A stretch of DNA of 64,000 bases from Lasiosphaeris hirsuta (Eukaryota; Ascomycota; Sordariomycetes; Sordariales; Lasiosphaeriaceae): positions 1,922,001-1,986,000 of the forward strand of contig JAUKUA010000001.1 of NCBI GenBank assembly GCA_030549175.1, written 5' to 3'. Positions 24,336 to 36,900 of the stretch are shown piece by piece. A model generated the notes under the pieces. It did no database searches and was not told the origin of the DNA. It saw only the letters and a program-made list of their open reading frames with translations. Numbering within the stretch: position 1 is the first letter of the stretch; every line of letters starts with the position of its first letter. The translations under genes were made by a program, and so were the position numbers.

Positions 24336-26635
24336 ATGCCAGAACCCGGTTGCACAGTTACACTGATTCCTATTTCCTACATATTGTACAAGACAAACCC
24401 TGAGAGGTGCAGTCTCAAGCGATCTGCACAGGGATCTGCCCCACGGCGATCCGTATCCAGCATGAGAAGGCTCATACCCCTGATATTATCCACGTCTACC
24501 ACGTCTACTCCGTCAACCTCGCAGCTGTCTTCAACTGGAAGGGTAAAAATGGACGTCGAGGAGCCCACCATGGACTGCAACCTGCCCGAATTGCTAGTCC
24601 GGGATCTCGAGGTCTCCAAGTCCGTATTCACTTCCAAATCCATGACGGCTGGCTACCCATCTCTGGGCTTTGCGACCTCCAACACTGTCGAGAACTCCAC
24701 ATTCCAAAAACAGAAAATTCCTCGACGTCCGGTACCTGTGTGCCAGTCCCCTACGATCAAGCCACGTCCACTCTCGCTCATTGTGGGCAGTAATCGGACT
24801 TCGTCTGTTTCTGCATCGTACCATCATGATGAGGAAGAGCTCACGTGTCAGGCTGGATTGTCGGATTCAGCAAGTGATGCAGCATCGTCGGTGGGGATGG
24901 AACCACCTTGCGTTCGAACGAGAGAGCAGTCGTTCACCACAGCGGCCACGTCAGTATCCGGCCGTTGTTCTTCAATCATCTCTCAGAAACCTATATCACC
25001 CTGCACCATGGCTTCCTCCCGAATGGGTCGAGGTGAGGGAACCTGGTTCGACACCGAGGCTGATGTTGACACCAGCCTCGATCACCTACCACGCACTGAG
25101 CCCGGGAGCAGCGAAAGGGTAGAAAGAGGTAGCCTTCCCCCACGCCCTCGATCTGCCATGGGACTTGGTGCTTCTAATGTGACGGACATTTCCCCACGGC
25201 CTTCTGGCGCAAATCCCAGACCTTCCACGGCTGTCACATCCATGCACACCCCTACCCAAGTTCCCTCCGCTGAGCGACCGGACATGTCCTCAATCCAGGG
25301 CAACATGGAGAGCCTGAGACCTCGAATCATCGACATACAGCCACCAGTTGCCGTCCCCAAGCGAAAATCTTCGCTGAAGAGAACCCACCGACACTTGGTC
25401 TCGACGTCTGCTGAGATAGACTCCCAACAGCCCAACGGGAACAATGCGCCCAACAGATCCGAGGAAGATGAGACTGACTATGACGAGCCCAATTTCACGC
25501 CGCCTTCGACGATTCCCGTGTTGGCAACAGCGTGTGGGAGAACAGTCATCGATGCCTCTTGGCCCCCCTCCCTCGGCCGAGATCTTGCGCCTCGTCGTGT
25601 TCCCGTATCAGCACCTCCCCAAGCAGGCGCCCCCGAGATAGCTTTCCCTGTGGATCATGAGTTAGAGGAGACACGCCCGCACCACCATCCCTATCCAACC
25701 CCCCCGAGCGCAGTCGAAAACCGTCGCTTACTGACTTGGGCGCCCGCGACGTGAACGCACGAGTCTTCCCATCACGAACATCGAGTATTGCGTCCAGCAT
25801 ATCAGCCCCAGGCGTTCCGCTGCCCCCGGAGGTAGTTGACACACTCCGCATATCAATCTCCTGCTTTCCAGAGACGATGCTCCTATCATCATGCCTGTCT
25901 GTTGAGACGATTCGGATATATTCTAAAAAGCTCAAGCATCGTGTCAACCCGATCAATCAGCTGAGTGAGGACAGTCATTCGCTGTTTTCAGCTTCAACCT
26001 CGATTACAAAGCCGGCGGGTCGCTGGAACCTTCCGAGGCTCATCCAGTCCCGACGAGTGAAGAAGTCAAACCGGTCCATGAAATCAGCAGCGGCTGACCT
26101 TCAGGCCGCGGCCTCGACGCCCGTCACTCCAAACTGGGCGCCCATCAAGAACATATTTCCAGCGGGCTCAGATTATCTTTGTGACGCATTGTATGCACAC
26201 CTTGTTGCGTACAACTACGTCAGTCTGTTTTGTCCTCAGCCGCTTGTTCTGCCGATGCGTTCCCTTCCTAGCTCGGGCGTGTACGACTCAAGCGAGGGGT
26301 CCCACAGGATTCCCAAGAAAGCAGCGAGTGTGTTGGGACTGCAGGAAAGAGCGGATGCGGACGGCGAGACCGATGGCGAAATCATGGCACTCGGACGATC
26401 CAGTTCTCTTGTAATGTGCAATAACAGTGGAGGCGATATGTCGACGCTGCGCAATGTACAGGCCGGACTGGGACGGTGCATCGCGATGCTCGTCACAACC
26501 CTGAAGACGACGACAGAGCAAACGGGGCTGGAACCGATGCTGATGCGGTCGAGGGAGCCGAAGACGATCGACCCACTTCTGATGCGGTCGCTTTGCGAGG
26601 TCGTTCGCTGCTCTGAAGAGATAGTGGCCTACTAA
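24336..26635 (+). CDS. Unknown fungal protein; frame broken at a C-run near 25700
   Basis: Two long frames belong together: 24336-25754 and, shifted by one base, about 25668-26635. The N-terminal part is Ser/Pro-rich and disordered. The C-terminal part looks folded and conserved (PLPPEVVDTLRISISCFPE, DYLCDALYAHLVAYNYVS). The frames meet at a run of seven C at 25699-25705; one more C would join PYPTP to PERSRKPSLTDLGARDV without any splice site. A long-range intron ending at GCAG near 25714 is the alternative. The start is uncertain: ATG at 24336 has a weak context, while in-frame ATGs at 24462 and 24549 (AAAATGG) are better. I do not recognise the family, and no membrane segment or signal peptide is seen. 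Confidence 0.65.
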
Positions 26636-27602
26636 GAGCGATTTCAGAAGCTGGTCCCCGCAACTGTGAGGGAGAATGATACCTTGTATTATCTTATTGA
26701 CGAAGCGGCATAGAGCTATATGACTACGGAGCAAACGGAATGTCGTTTTTCTCCACTTTTAACGACTGCATTGGGTACATTAGGCACATTAGGTACATTG
26801 GGTATTCTAACGACTCTTATCAACGTCTCTATCTCGTATTTATTTTTATTTGGGTTGCGGTATCGGCAGCGGCCGGCCGTCGTTGGCAATACCCTCTTGC
26901 AAGTATTTTAGTGGGCTTGGGACATGGATGAGCGAGGATGTTACCCACACAAACGATGGTATACTTGGCCTTTTTGAGTTCCTGGCTGGCCTCTAGTTAT
27001 ATCTCCAAGGCATTAGTGTTTGCCTGTTAGTGCTAGCAGTTCGAGCCTAGTAACAGTCTACTGTTCGGTTTTTATGACTGAGCTCCGCCTGTCCACTCCT
27101 TCCCGTCTCATGTGTTTTGTAGTTCGGGCTGGTCCGGACGGGAGGTGGAATAGGTGGTGGAGAGGGTGGAGGACACCAAGTTAAAGTCAGCGCTGGGCAA
27201 TTGGTCAATTTAGCTGGAGCACACCCACCCGACGGCGACTCCACTTTTTATCTTCCGCACCTCGTCGGAGCCAAGAAAGTCTCTCCCCTTACCCATATTG
27301 CCCTGGCACTCGACCGCAGAACCACAACCACACTCCACACTTGCCGGATCCGCCCCCCAGCGGCGCCGCCAGTTAACAACCGAAAGCCATCGGAGCACAG
27401 GATCAAGACTAATGACGGGAGCTCTACCTGCCCGCTGTGTTCCATCTCTCTGCTCGACCCCCGCTTCCACTCGGCCAGGTCTCGTCTCATTCTCCATCTA
27501 AGCAGCAGACGTGTGTGGAATTCGCCATTTCGCCCTACCTTAGTTTGGTCCGGAGAAGGTGGTGGGCACTTGCACGCACCGGCGAGACTACCCGAGGCAG
27601 AC
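26636..27602. other. Intergenic: promoter and leader of the Zn2Cys6 gene
   Basis: Contains the 3' end of the preceding gene, a 9-nt tandem repeat at 26771-26805, and the pyrimidine-rich leader of the transcription-factor gene. No gene is recognised. Confidence 0.55.
26771..26805. repeat. Tandem repeat, 9-nt unit
   Basis: Nearly four copies of a 9-nt unit related to TTAGGTACA (variants TTGGGTACA and TTAGGCACA) lie just downstream of the preceding stop codon. Confidence 0.65.
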
Positions 27603-30600
27603 ATGGAGGCCAAGGAAACACAGCAGGCCACCGCACGCCCGCGCATTACCAATGCCTGCGAGGCATGTCGGTCCGCGAAGGTGAAGTGCCAGGCCAGCAA
27701 CCAACTGGGTATCTGCAAGAGGTAGACACCCACACCCCCCCCCCCCCCCCCCCTCCCCCCCTTGTCCCGCGCCTCCCTATTTGCATCCTCTTCGTGCTCC
27801 ACACCCTCCACTGCTGACCTGTCGCCTCGCCTGCTTTTGTTGTCTTCAGATGTCTTGATTCCAAGAGAGAATGCATCTTCAAGACGGGACCGCGAACTAG
27901 ACGGCCCAGACAATCCAAACGGTACGTGTGATACCTCACTATTTGCCTGCCTCCCTGTATTACCTGCCCAACCACCCAATAATCATTCAACTCTGTGATT
28001 CGACCTCGATCTTCCCTTATTTAATCACTGGCCCCTCTAACCATGGGTGAACCAACGTCAAGGCCCGATTCCACCACTCCCATCAACCCCCTTCCACCCC
28101 CGGCTGGCCCCTCTAAGACTTTCACTATCGACATCCCAATGCCAGTCGACGATGACGTGGCCGACAGCTTCGAGGGGCTGCGGCTTCACCACGAAGGCTT
28201 CATCAACGACCTAACCCCGGATGTTGAAGAAGGTGACGAAGAGCACGACTATGACGACTATGACTACGAAATGGCCGATTCCCCATGGCTAGCGACGGGC
28301 GGCGCCGCGCCGCGGACCTCATCCAACGCCGGCTCTGTAGTCTCCCATGCCTCCTCCCTGCCCGTCGGCGCCTCAGCACTCTCCACCCCGCCGAGTTCCG
28401 TCGCCGCCGCCAGCCGAGTTGGCGGCTCCGGGGCGGGTGCTAACCATGCCATGGGGACGACCAAGTCCAAGACCACAGCCGCCGCTCTCGGCTTGCGTCC
28501 ACAGTTCAACCTAGACTCGGCCTCGGCATTACTCGCTACCTTTCGCGAGGTTATGGTCGCTCATTTCCCCTGCATCGTTCTTGACGATGGCGAGGCGAGT
28601 ACCGTGGCTAGCATGGCTAAAGAACGGCCATTTGTCCTGTTGGCAATCCTAGCCGCTGCGAGCAGCAGCCGGACGCTGCAGGGGCACTCGTTGTACGATG
28701 AGGAGTTCAGGAAGATTCTCGGGCTTAAGTTCGTAGCGGGCGGGGAGAGAAGTCTGGAGCTATTGCAGGGCTTGGTGGTCTATGTTGCCTGGTGAGTTCT
28801 AACTCCTGTCCACGCCACGGTTCTTTTGCTTTGTTTTCCCGTTGGGAGGGATTTGTACTCTTTTTTTTTTTTTTTTTTTTTCGGCGTAGAGGCGGTTGAG
28901 GAAGGATCTAGGTAGGGACGGCTAGGTTTTTACTGCAAGCCCATCGTCAATAGCCCGCAAACGTGGCTGGTCTAGTCTGCTGGGTCTTCCTCTGCGCTCA
29001 GAGGGTCGGATTCTCTTGCCATTCCCTCTCTCCTTGGTTATTATTATTTTGCTCGGGGGGTCTAGGAAAAGGGGAAAGTCATCATGTGTCAGCACACTAA
29101 TCTTCACAGGTACCCCTTCCATCTCAGACCTAAGAACAAGCAGGCATTCCAGTAAGTTATTGATATTTGATACGGGGCCCATCTGATACTGCAGTCTTGT
29201 CCTCGGTATTAATTCTTCATTGTCAAGGTATATTCGCATGGCGGCCGAGATTTTAGATGACTTCGACAGTGATCAGGATTTCAGTACAGAAGGCCAAGAC
29301 GAAACCCTGACTCCGGAGCGTCTTGATCAGATCAGAACTTATCTAGCGACGTACTACCTGGGATCTCAGTAAGTGGCTCGTATTCTAGTAGAAACACTGG
29401 AGTCGGTGAAATATCACTCACGTGCTATCCCGTAGCATTGCAACATCTTGGAATCGTACACCAGCACTCCCGTATAGCGACTACACGGCGAAATGCTGTG
29501 ATATACTCCACAAGCACAGCAATCTCAAAGGGGACAGTATCCTGGTTTGGAAGGTGCGTCTCCAACGCCTGGTCGAAGAGACGCACGAGACGCGGAAGCT
29601 TCGTAGAGGGCACCCACAGACAGAGTATCAGACCGAGCTCATCCTCAAGGGCATTGAGTCGCAGTGCGCAGAATGGGAGACAAGAATGGCCCCCGAGGTA
29701 GCGAACAGCCGTACGGCCCCCCCTTCCCCTCCTTCCGGCCAAGTTTGACAAACCACCACTGACAAATTCTCTAGCCGCCATCAAGGTTGCCGTCTTCTTC
29801 ACTCGCATATTCATCATTGGCGCACCATTACTCAAACTCCCCTCAGCTCGACCAATTAACAACGACCCGTCTACGTGGCGACCTACCCCACAGCGGCTGC
29901 TGTCAGTGGTCCCATGGCTGCACGCTCTATTCGACTACTGCCTGACTCTGACCTCGACCGAGATCAACGCATTTGTGGGGACCGACTGGGGGGGCCTGAT
30001 TCTAGGCGTCATCCTTGGCTACCGCATGTCGTTCCCACTGACCGCTTGCCCCGAGTGGGACGACAGCGAAGCCCGCCGCCACGTCCGCTTCGGCGAGTAC
30101 ATCGACCGCCTGTGTCGGCTTGGCGACGACTCAGATGGTGATGATATCCGCTCTAACCTCACGCCCGCGAGCAGCCAGAAGAGCATGGATATCCTCAGCG
30201 CGAGCAAAGTTGTCCTCGGCGTCGTGAGGACGAAATACAAGAGACGTGTTGCGAAGCTGGAGAAGCCGCCGCCACCGCCACCCCAACCCCAACCCCAGCC
30301 TTCAACTCAACCGCAACAGCTAGGAACAGCGCAGGCCACGTGGGGGATGCCGCCCCATCCAGGCCTGGACATATCCCGAGAGCCGGGCCCTGGCTGTCCC
30401 ATGTTGGACGGAAGCCTAGAGTCGTATTATCCGTTTTGGGACGAGACTTTTGCTACGAACCACCTCGGAGATCAGCCCGCTTCTGGGCAAGGAGGAAGAG
30501 TAACGGGGGCCGGTAAGGGGCCGGGTGCAGTGGGCACTGGTGTCGTCGAAGGTGGGGCTGGTGATCAACAGGAGCCGGTGGTATTCAACGATCTTTGGGC

Positions 30601-30652
30601 GACCATGACAATGGGTTGGACGCAGGACGATATCAATTTTGAGGGACTTTAG
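27603..30652 (+). CDS. Zn2Cys6 fungal transcription factor
   Basis: This is a sequence-specific nuclear regulator of the Gal4-type binuclear zinc-cluster class. Seven exons were assembled: 27603-27721, 27850-27921, 28063-28791, 29110-29151, 29228-29368, 29436-29710 and 29775-30652, giving 751 aa. The zinc cluster is split by intron 1 and reads CEACRSAKVKC then GICKRCLDSKREC (Cys 19, 22, 29, 38, 41, 48), followed by a basic stretch. An acidic region (EEGDEEHDYDDYDYE) may activate transcription. The middle homology region holds HLRPKNKQAFQYIRMAAEI and ATSWNRTPALPYSDYTAKCC. A Pro/Gln stretch and Gly-rich tail close it. Introns 1-3 (128, 141, 318 nt) are long for this genome; introns 1 and 3 carry C19 and T21 tracts. 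Exon 4 is only 42 nt. The target genes cannot be inferred. Confidence 0.9.
27735..27761 (+). repeat. C19-T-C7 tract in intron 1 of the Zn2Cys6 gene
   Basis: Nineteen C, one T and seven C lie within the intron that splits the zinc cluster, close to its 5' splice site. Confidence 0.9.
28861..28881 (+). repeat. Homopolymer T21 in intron 3 of the Zn2Cys6 gene
   Basis: Twenty-one T lie in the middle of the 318-nt intron (28792-29109). They are far from the acceptor, so this is not its polypyrimidine tract. Confidence 0.9.
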
Positions 30653-33600
30653 TTGGATATGAGCAATACGAGGGAAGGAAGTTGATGTTGTCCAGTTGGT
30701 ATATATACTCTTAGTCAGCATTTTTTGTGGTGCCTGGACTGTGTGCTGGGGGTGGCTGTGAGGCAAGGAAGGGGCCGAGATCTGTGTTACGATAGGAGAC
30801 GGACGGTGGTCAGCAAAAGAGGAGTACATTCATGGGGGCTTGCGGATGACTGGCATTATTGCAGTATGGGGAAACGTTTCTACTCCCGACCTGATGCCTA
30901 CTAGTACCATAATTTGAATGCCACTCAGCTCAAGTGATGGAACCCATCCTTGCTTACCCATCTAATTATCTCCGACCCCTCACACATTATATGATTGTAA
31001 ACCTAAGGCTCAAAGTATGTAGCAAGGCTCTGGAAGGGGTATCGTAAGTTGTATTATCCCAATCTTTCTCATAATTCTTGTTGCTTCTCGTTTGGGAAAA
31101 TTATCTATCAAAAAAGCGCCAGCACACACCCACACACCCACACATGTCCACACACTATCGCCGACCATTTGGACTTGGTTGGCTATCTCCCCCTGCTGCA
31201 GCCCATGATGCGCGCGATACCAAGTTTTGCTCTGGGTGCCTTGCCCATCTGTTTAATCTAGCAGGCGACGATCGCTACAGTGGACGAACAACAGCCAAGG
31301 GGGAAAGCGAAGCGAAGAGGCTCTGAAGGGCATGTGATCCAGCCCTCACGCAAGTCATCAGATGGGGCTCGATGCTGGTTGGGCCGAGATAGAGAATACA
31401 GTGGACACACACATACGCGGCGTCCGGCGCAAATGGGCGGCCGTCTTTTTCTTGCGTGTTTTGTGATTTTGCACAGCCCCCCTCTAATGGACATGGGGAG
31501 AGGAAAAGCAGCTACTGATAACCGAATGTTGGAACGGTTTTCCCGTGCCGCTGATTGGCTGGAATATTTCCCCCCATTCTCGCTCAACCTTGCTCGGCTG
31601 GTGCTTGGATCTGCAGAAGCTTTTCTCGCTGGCCTGTGGTGGTCAATGCTTCAGGTTGGCCAGGATGTCGAGAGTCGAAGGCTGGCTGGGCTCCCCATCG
31701 ACTTGCCCCACCCCCAAGGTCGTTACTCGCACACCTGAGGTGCTCCTGCCTTTCGGAAAGGTCACGGCCAACTGGAAGAGCATGGATGGCACGATGGGTG
31801 GGCTTTGGGCAGAAGGCGCTGATTACCGAGTACCTGCGATGGGAGTGTACATAAGCATGGTTATTATCTACACATGTGAGGAACAGGCGAGTCTGGCCCT
31901 TTGGCTTTGCTGACCCCCTCTTTTCCAACCCGCAAACCCTGTCACATTCCTCCTACGGCCCCATCGAAGCGCGAAGGAAGCGGTACCCGCCGCCGACCCC
32001 TCTCTGAGGTCGCAACATTTTGACGCGTCGTCACTCTACTGATAACCGAATCTCTTGAGCACCTTGTGCAACGACGGTTGCTCGGGGGATATATAATTAG
32101 GATCATGATCCGCGGCAGTTTGGCTAGGCGAGAATCGCATCCGGAAGAATCGCCGTTTCGCACTTGGCACATCATGTACGCGGCGCATCTGCAGTATCGA
32201 CTCGAGCAAGAAGCGGTGCTGGCGGTGATTCGCCCTATCCTGCATACGGTAGGGCTGCCGTTCCTATCGTCGCTCAACATCGAGCTGCCTCGGGAACAAA
32301 TCCGGACGAATATCAAGTCACCAGGCTCGAGGGGTGTGGCATTGCTCCTTCTTGCCTTCCAGGGATGTCCTGCCCAGCGATTCGAACGGCTATGCAGGCT
32401 GCGAAAAGCCGGGGACACCAAAAAGATGCGCTTGTTAGAGTTCGTGTGTGGAGTGGTGATAAGTGGAGGGATGGAAACATTGGGGTAGCTTGTTTGATCC
32501 ATCTTCCACATTCGCCCACTTTCTCACCTGCGTCTGTGCCCTCTTGCCTTCCCGCCCATTTATGCTCCACCACACCATTCCCTACGTCGCCCACTTTACT
32601 TGCTCACCAAAGCTTGAGAGGGCCTTCGGTTTGCGACGGAGCCCGTTGCTTAGCGGGGATAGTTAGTTCCCGTGTTTTGTCACGAGCAAATAAATGGCTT
32701 TCGCAACTGTAGTCGTTGTCGTCGTCGTCTTCCTTGTCGTCCCGCCTTTGCCCCCCGAAACAGCTGCACATGACTGGCGCCGATCTTTCAGGGAACTATC
32801 GGAAATATTCAGGTGGTACGGGAGAACATACATACCTATCTGCCGCAGAAAACGGAGCTACGGGAAAAGTGTGGGTTCCTTGGATTGAACCATATGGGCG
32901 TGGTTCTCGTCGCATCTTGTTGCACCTCGTCGCACATCATTGAAAAGAGCCTCAGTAAGCCGGGTATGTACGCAGTACTAAGGTATTTCGAACTCGGATA
33001 GTGGTTTGCGGGAACAGGACAGTGGTGGTGGTGGTGGAATCGGCACAGCGAGCGGAGATCTTGATCTATCGAGACCTTATGTAGGTAAATTTTCCCTCCG
33101 GCACCCATTAGACTGAATCCTATTGCCCATGAGCGCCATGACTTACTACCCTACCGAAGAGTGACTGAACGTTCGAGACCAGTCCCATGTTCCCTGCAGG
33201 CACATCGTTGTTTCAGTGCAAACGGATTGTCGGGCCCGGGGTGCTGCTTCAATAGATATCGGGTGGGCAAATCGGTCCATTGATGGCTGTGAGCCGAGGT
33301 GGCGATGCGATGCGGCAACAGTCAGCGCCAAAGACCCGCCTGTCGTTCCGAGATCGAGGAAGACGCGGCTATGAAGGCAAACGCCTTGGAAGTAATGGTC
33401 ACTTGCACGTCGGGGTTAAAATCCTATATCAACGTTTGAGAGGTTGTCCTTCTGCCCTTCAAGCCCGGGTGTCTTTCGTCTGGTTGCTTGCAACTCAGAC
33501 TATCTACAGCTGCGTTATTCGTGGGCGAATGGTAATGCCACTTGGCAGTGTTCTAAAATTATTCAGAGACCATCTGAAGCCTGGGTAGGCAGCTGCTATC

Positions 33601-33890
33601 TGAGAAAGCACCTGTGAAAAAGGCGGGTCTGCCAAGTCATCAGAATTGTTTGTTTGGTGGTCAGTCCAATCCGCCAACAGGCTTCTATGCCGGGGAGATG
33701 TGGTCAGCAAGATGGTGGGTTCCTGTTCGTCGTCAAAGGTGAATGCGGACAGGGATGTTGGAGCAAAAGTGAGCTAGAATAAGCAAGGGACACCTAGCAA
33801 GAAATATATGAATGTTGATAAGAAGTCTTTTTTGTGTGCGGATATTAGTCAGGAACTTAAGACTTCTTTGCCGGACCCATGATTATTCGT

Positions 33891-33904
33891 AAAAAAAAAA
33901 AAAA
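33891..33904. repeat. Homopolymer A14
   Basis: Fourteen A are followed by further A-rich sequence, in non-coding DNA. Confidence 0.85.
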
Positions 33905-36900
33905 GAAAAAAGAAACCAAGCTGGTATTTGCAAGATGCGAGTCATCATCAGTTAGCGCAGTTGCAATTGGCATCCGTGTCGCACGCGTCTCCAGGCAAGA
34001 TTGGTGGAGTGTTGCTTCGTGATGCACAGAGGGGCTAGAGAGTAGCGCGTACGACGATGCCGTGTAAAGTGGCACATAGAGGCCAGCAGGGGAGTCCTGG
34101 TCTTCTTGGCATGCCATGGCTGGGATTTTGGCCAATCCGACCCAGGGCTGTTGAGCTCCAGTTGGGCCCAAGAAGGCTCAACCCAGCGTGTTTCAGGGCA
34201 CTGCATCCGGAACCCACCCACCTTCTCACTTCTCCCACCAGACTCGACGTGCAAGTATTGCCAGGTCTTGTAGCAGTGGTGCTGCGAGTGTGCATGCCAA
34301 AGGGGGCACAACCGGAGCACGACAGACAAGAAGGCTCCGACCGATTAATCCCGCCGCTCAATTAACCCCAAGCCAGCAGGGGGGAAAGCCTCCATCCTCG
34401 TTGGCTGCTCGCTGATGGCCCTTCCAAACTTTCCCATTTTGGGTGGTGCTTGGGATCGTGAGTGAGAGCGACGGCAGGCAAATCAGCGTCGGCGAGCAAT
34501 CAAAATCTACTCTGAAATCGGAGATCCCTGTCTGGTGTGGGTGCGTGCAAACCTCGATTGATAGAGAAGAGCTGGCGAATGACGGATGACGGATGTGACG
34601 CGACCGGCCCTAAGCTAGGGGTATTAAGATTCCATTATCACACGGGTTCATTCCCAAAATACATGTTGCTTTGGTTCTCAAGAAACGTGCTCCCTTGGCG
34701 GGTGGGTGAGAGGGCGGGAGACGGAACACTCGGGCGCACTCGAGTTGAAGCTGTTGAGGACACAGATGTTCCGAAGAAAAAAGAAAGATACCCCGGCACT
34801 GTTTGTGCCCGCAAGTTTGACCGTCGTTTCAATCTTGCAGGCTGGGTTGTGTTCCATCCCTGATTCGAAATCAGACCCGACATGAGACGTTTTGTGGTCG
34901 GCCATGCTCATCAAACCTCATGATTACGAGTCTCGATCCCGCGGTCGACTGCAATTTTTTCAACACAGCTCGGGCCGGACGGCGCTGCTGGAACGGGTCG
35001 GATTTTTATGCTAGTGATGCCGATAATGCATCCGTGCGCGATAGGATTTATCTCCAAGCAACCCTCCTGGTGAACGTGGGGCTGGATAGCTCGCACTCAG
35101 ACTCTGCTGGGGCGGCTATGTTCTTGGGCACCTGTGGTCAGAGGAGGACATGGGAAGCGGGCTGCAAGGCGCCATTCTTGGGGCTGGAAACATCACTGCC
35201 GTCAGCGGTTTCAAGAAAAAATAAGAGCAGGAAGTTGGGCCTAGGTCAGGTTGGCTGGTCTTGTATCGCTCCACGACAGACAACCGGATGATTATCCACG
35301 TAGCAGCATGGTCGGCGACAGTGGGAGGATTCCGAAGCACACAGCTACCGAGTTGTCTTGTTACTGGTGCGGCTCAGCTTGACCGCGACTTTGAGCATCG
35401 CAGCGACATGATGCAGATTGGACCGAGCGGTTGAGCAACGTAAGTCACCTGTGCCGAATGTCCTGTCGATACTGCTGTGCACTAGTCGCGATAGCTGGGC
35501 TATGGATTGGATATGTGAGTAAGCATGCCTCTAAGCCGCCCCCTTGGACGGCCTTGCAGACATGACGAGGAGCAACATTTTCGGTGATTGGAGAAGCTCG
35601 AGATGTTGTCATGGACGGACAGATCTAGAATTGCGAATTGCTTGACCGCGGGAAGGTAGTGGAGCACAACGGCGCTAAAACAGGCCCGCATCTGCTCTGG
35701 GTTGCCGAGACCGAGGGGCCCGGCCAGTCTCCATTTCATGCTCTAGCAAGGAAGATCCATCCATCTTCTCCATTGCTTGGCGGAAGTCTCATTCGCTGTG
35801 TCGCCCTACCACACAGTATGTGAAGGTAGGTGGCTGGCCGCCCACTGTCCGCCCATCGCTCGGCTCGATCCTTCCATTCACATCTGAATGTCTCGCCCGG
35901 CCTATCTTGCAGCTTTGCAAGCCGCCTCGACAGCACAAGGCACTCCTCACACCCACACCCACTAATCAGTCCCACTCATTGTCTGCAAATCAATGAACGC
36001 GCAAGTACGCAATGAGGGCAGAACGTCAAGGCCTTCTTGTTCAAGTCGCAAACCAGGTAGGCACAAGTCCTTGCTGTCTTGGCAGTTTCTGCCGATTAGG
36101 GCGCTTGACTCGCGCTCAAACGACCCCACGCTGCCACAGCTCGGCAAACCTAGCTTGTCTTCGCCTCACACCGAATTGCAAGCTCCGTTCCCATGCCTGT
36201 GGGGCATGAATGCGGGACTACTGCGGTAGCGGCGTTGGGGGTCACGTTTTGTTTGCAAAGAGAGTGGCCCAGGGTAGAAGTCTCTGGAAAGGATCTGGGC
36301 GGGTGCGGCACGGCCGAGTTTGCATGATAAAAGCTTCATACTCTGGGAAAACGCTGAGGCTGCACTACGGATCCCATGGATGGTATTCCAGAGCCGACAC
36401 AGGTGGCCGAGAAGCAACTCTATCCCAAAAACAGGTCATCTCAGATGTTCATATGTGCGCTGGAGACGTAAAGGAGGGGGGAAGGCAAGTACCTCAGAGC
36501 TTCGCAGTATCAGCCCGCAGCTAATAAGCGCACTCGTGCAAGTCCCTTCGCCCTGTCTCGATTCTCCCAGGCACCCTTGGCATCTCTATGGAGAGGGGCA
36601 CCCCTCCTCCCCAAGGCTGGTTCCCAACACCCGCATTCACCGGTCTTCATATCTAAGCTTCATCGAACCCTCCATCTTCTTTTCTCCCGCATTCTGGGGC
36701 GAAACCTACTGTGACAACACATCTCCTCTCGGCCGGGACCCCAACCATGGCTCAGATATTTACTGTCGTATCTGATCATTACCTCGGACATTCGAGTGGA
36801 CTTTTGGGGCGCCGAAAGCCGTATCCTCCAGCTTGACCAGGAGATGTGCCGCATCACCATCTTATCTTTTTTTCCCGCCCCCTTCCGCTCCACTCCACGA

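Noticed and set aside
32370..32400. Second GTTCGAATC-like box (minus strand)
   Set aside because: The flanking sequence cannot form a T-stem, and no cloverleaf is visible upstream.
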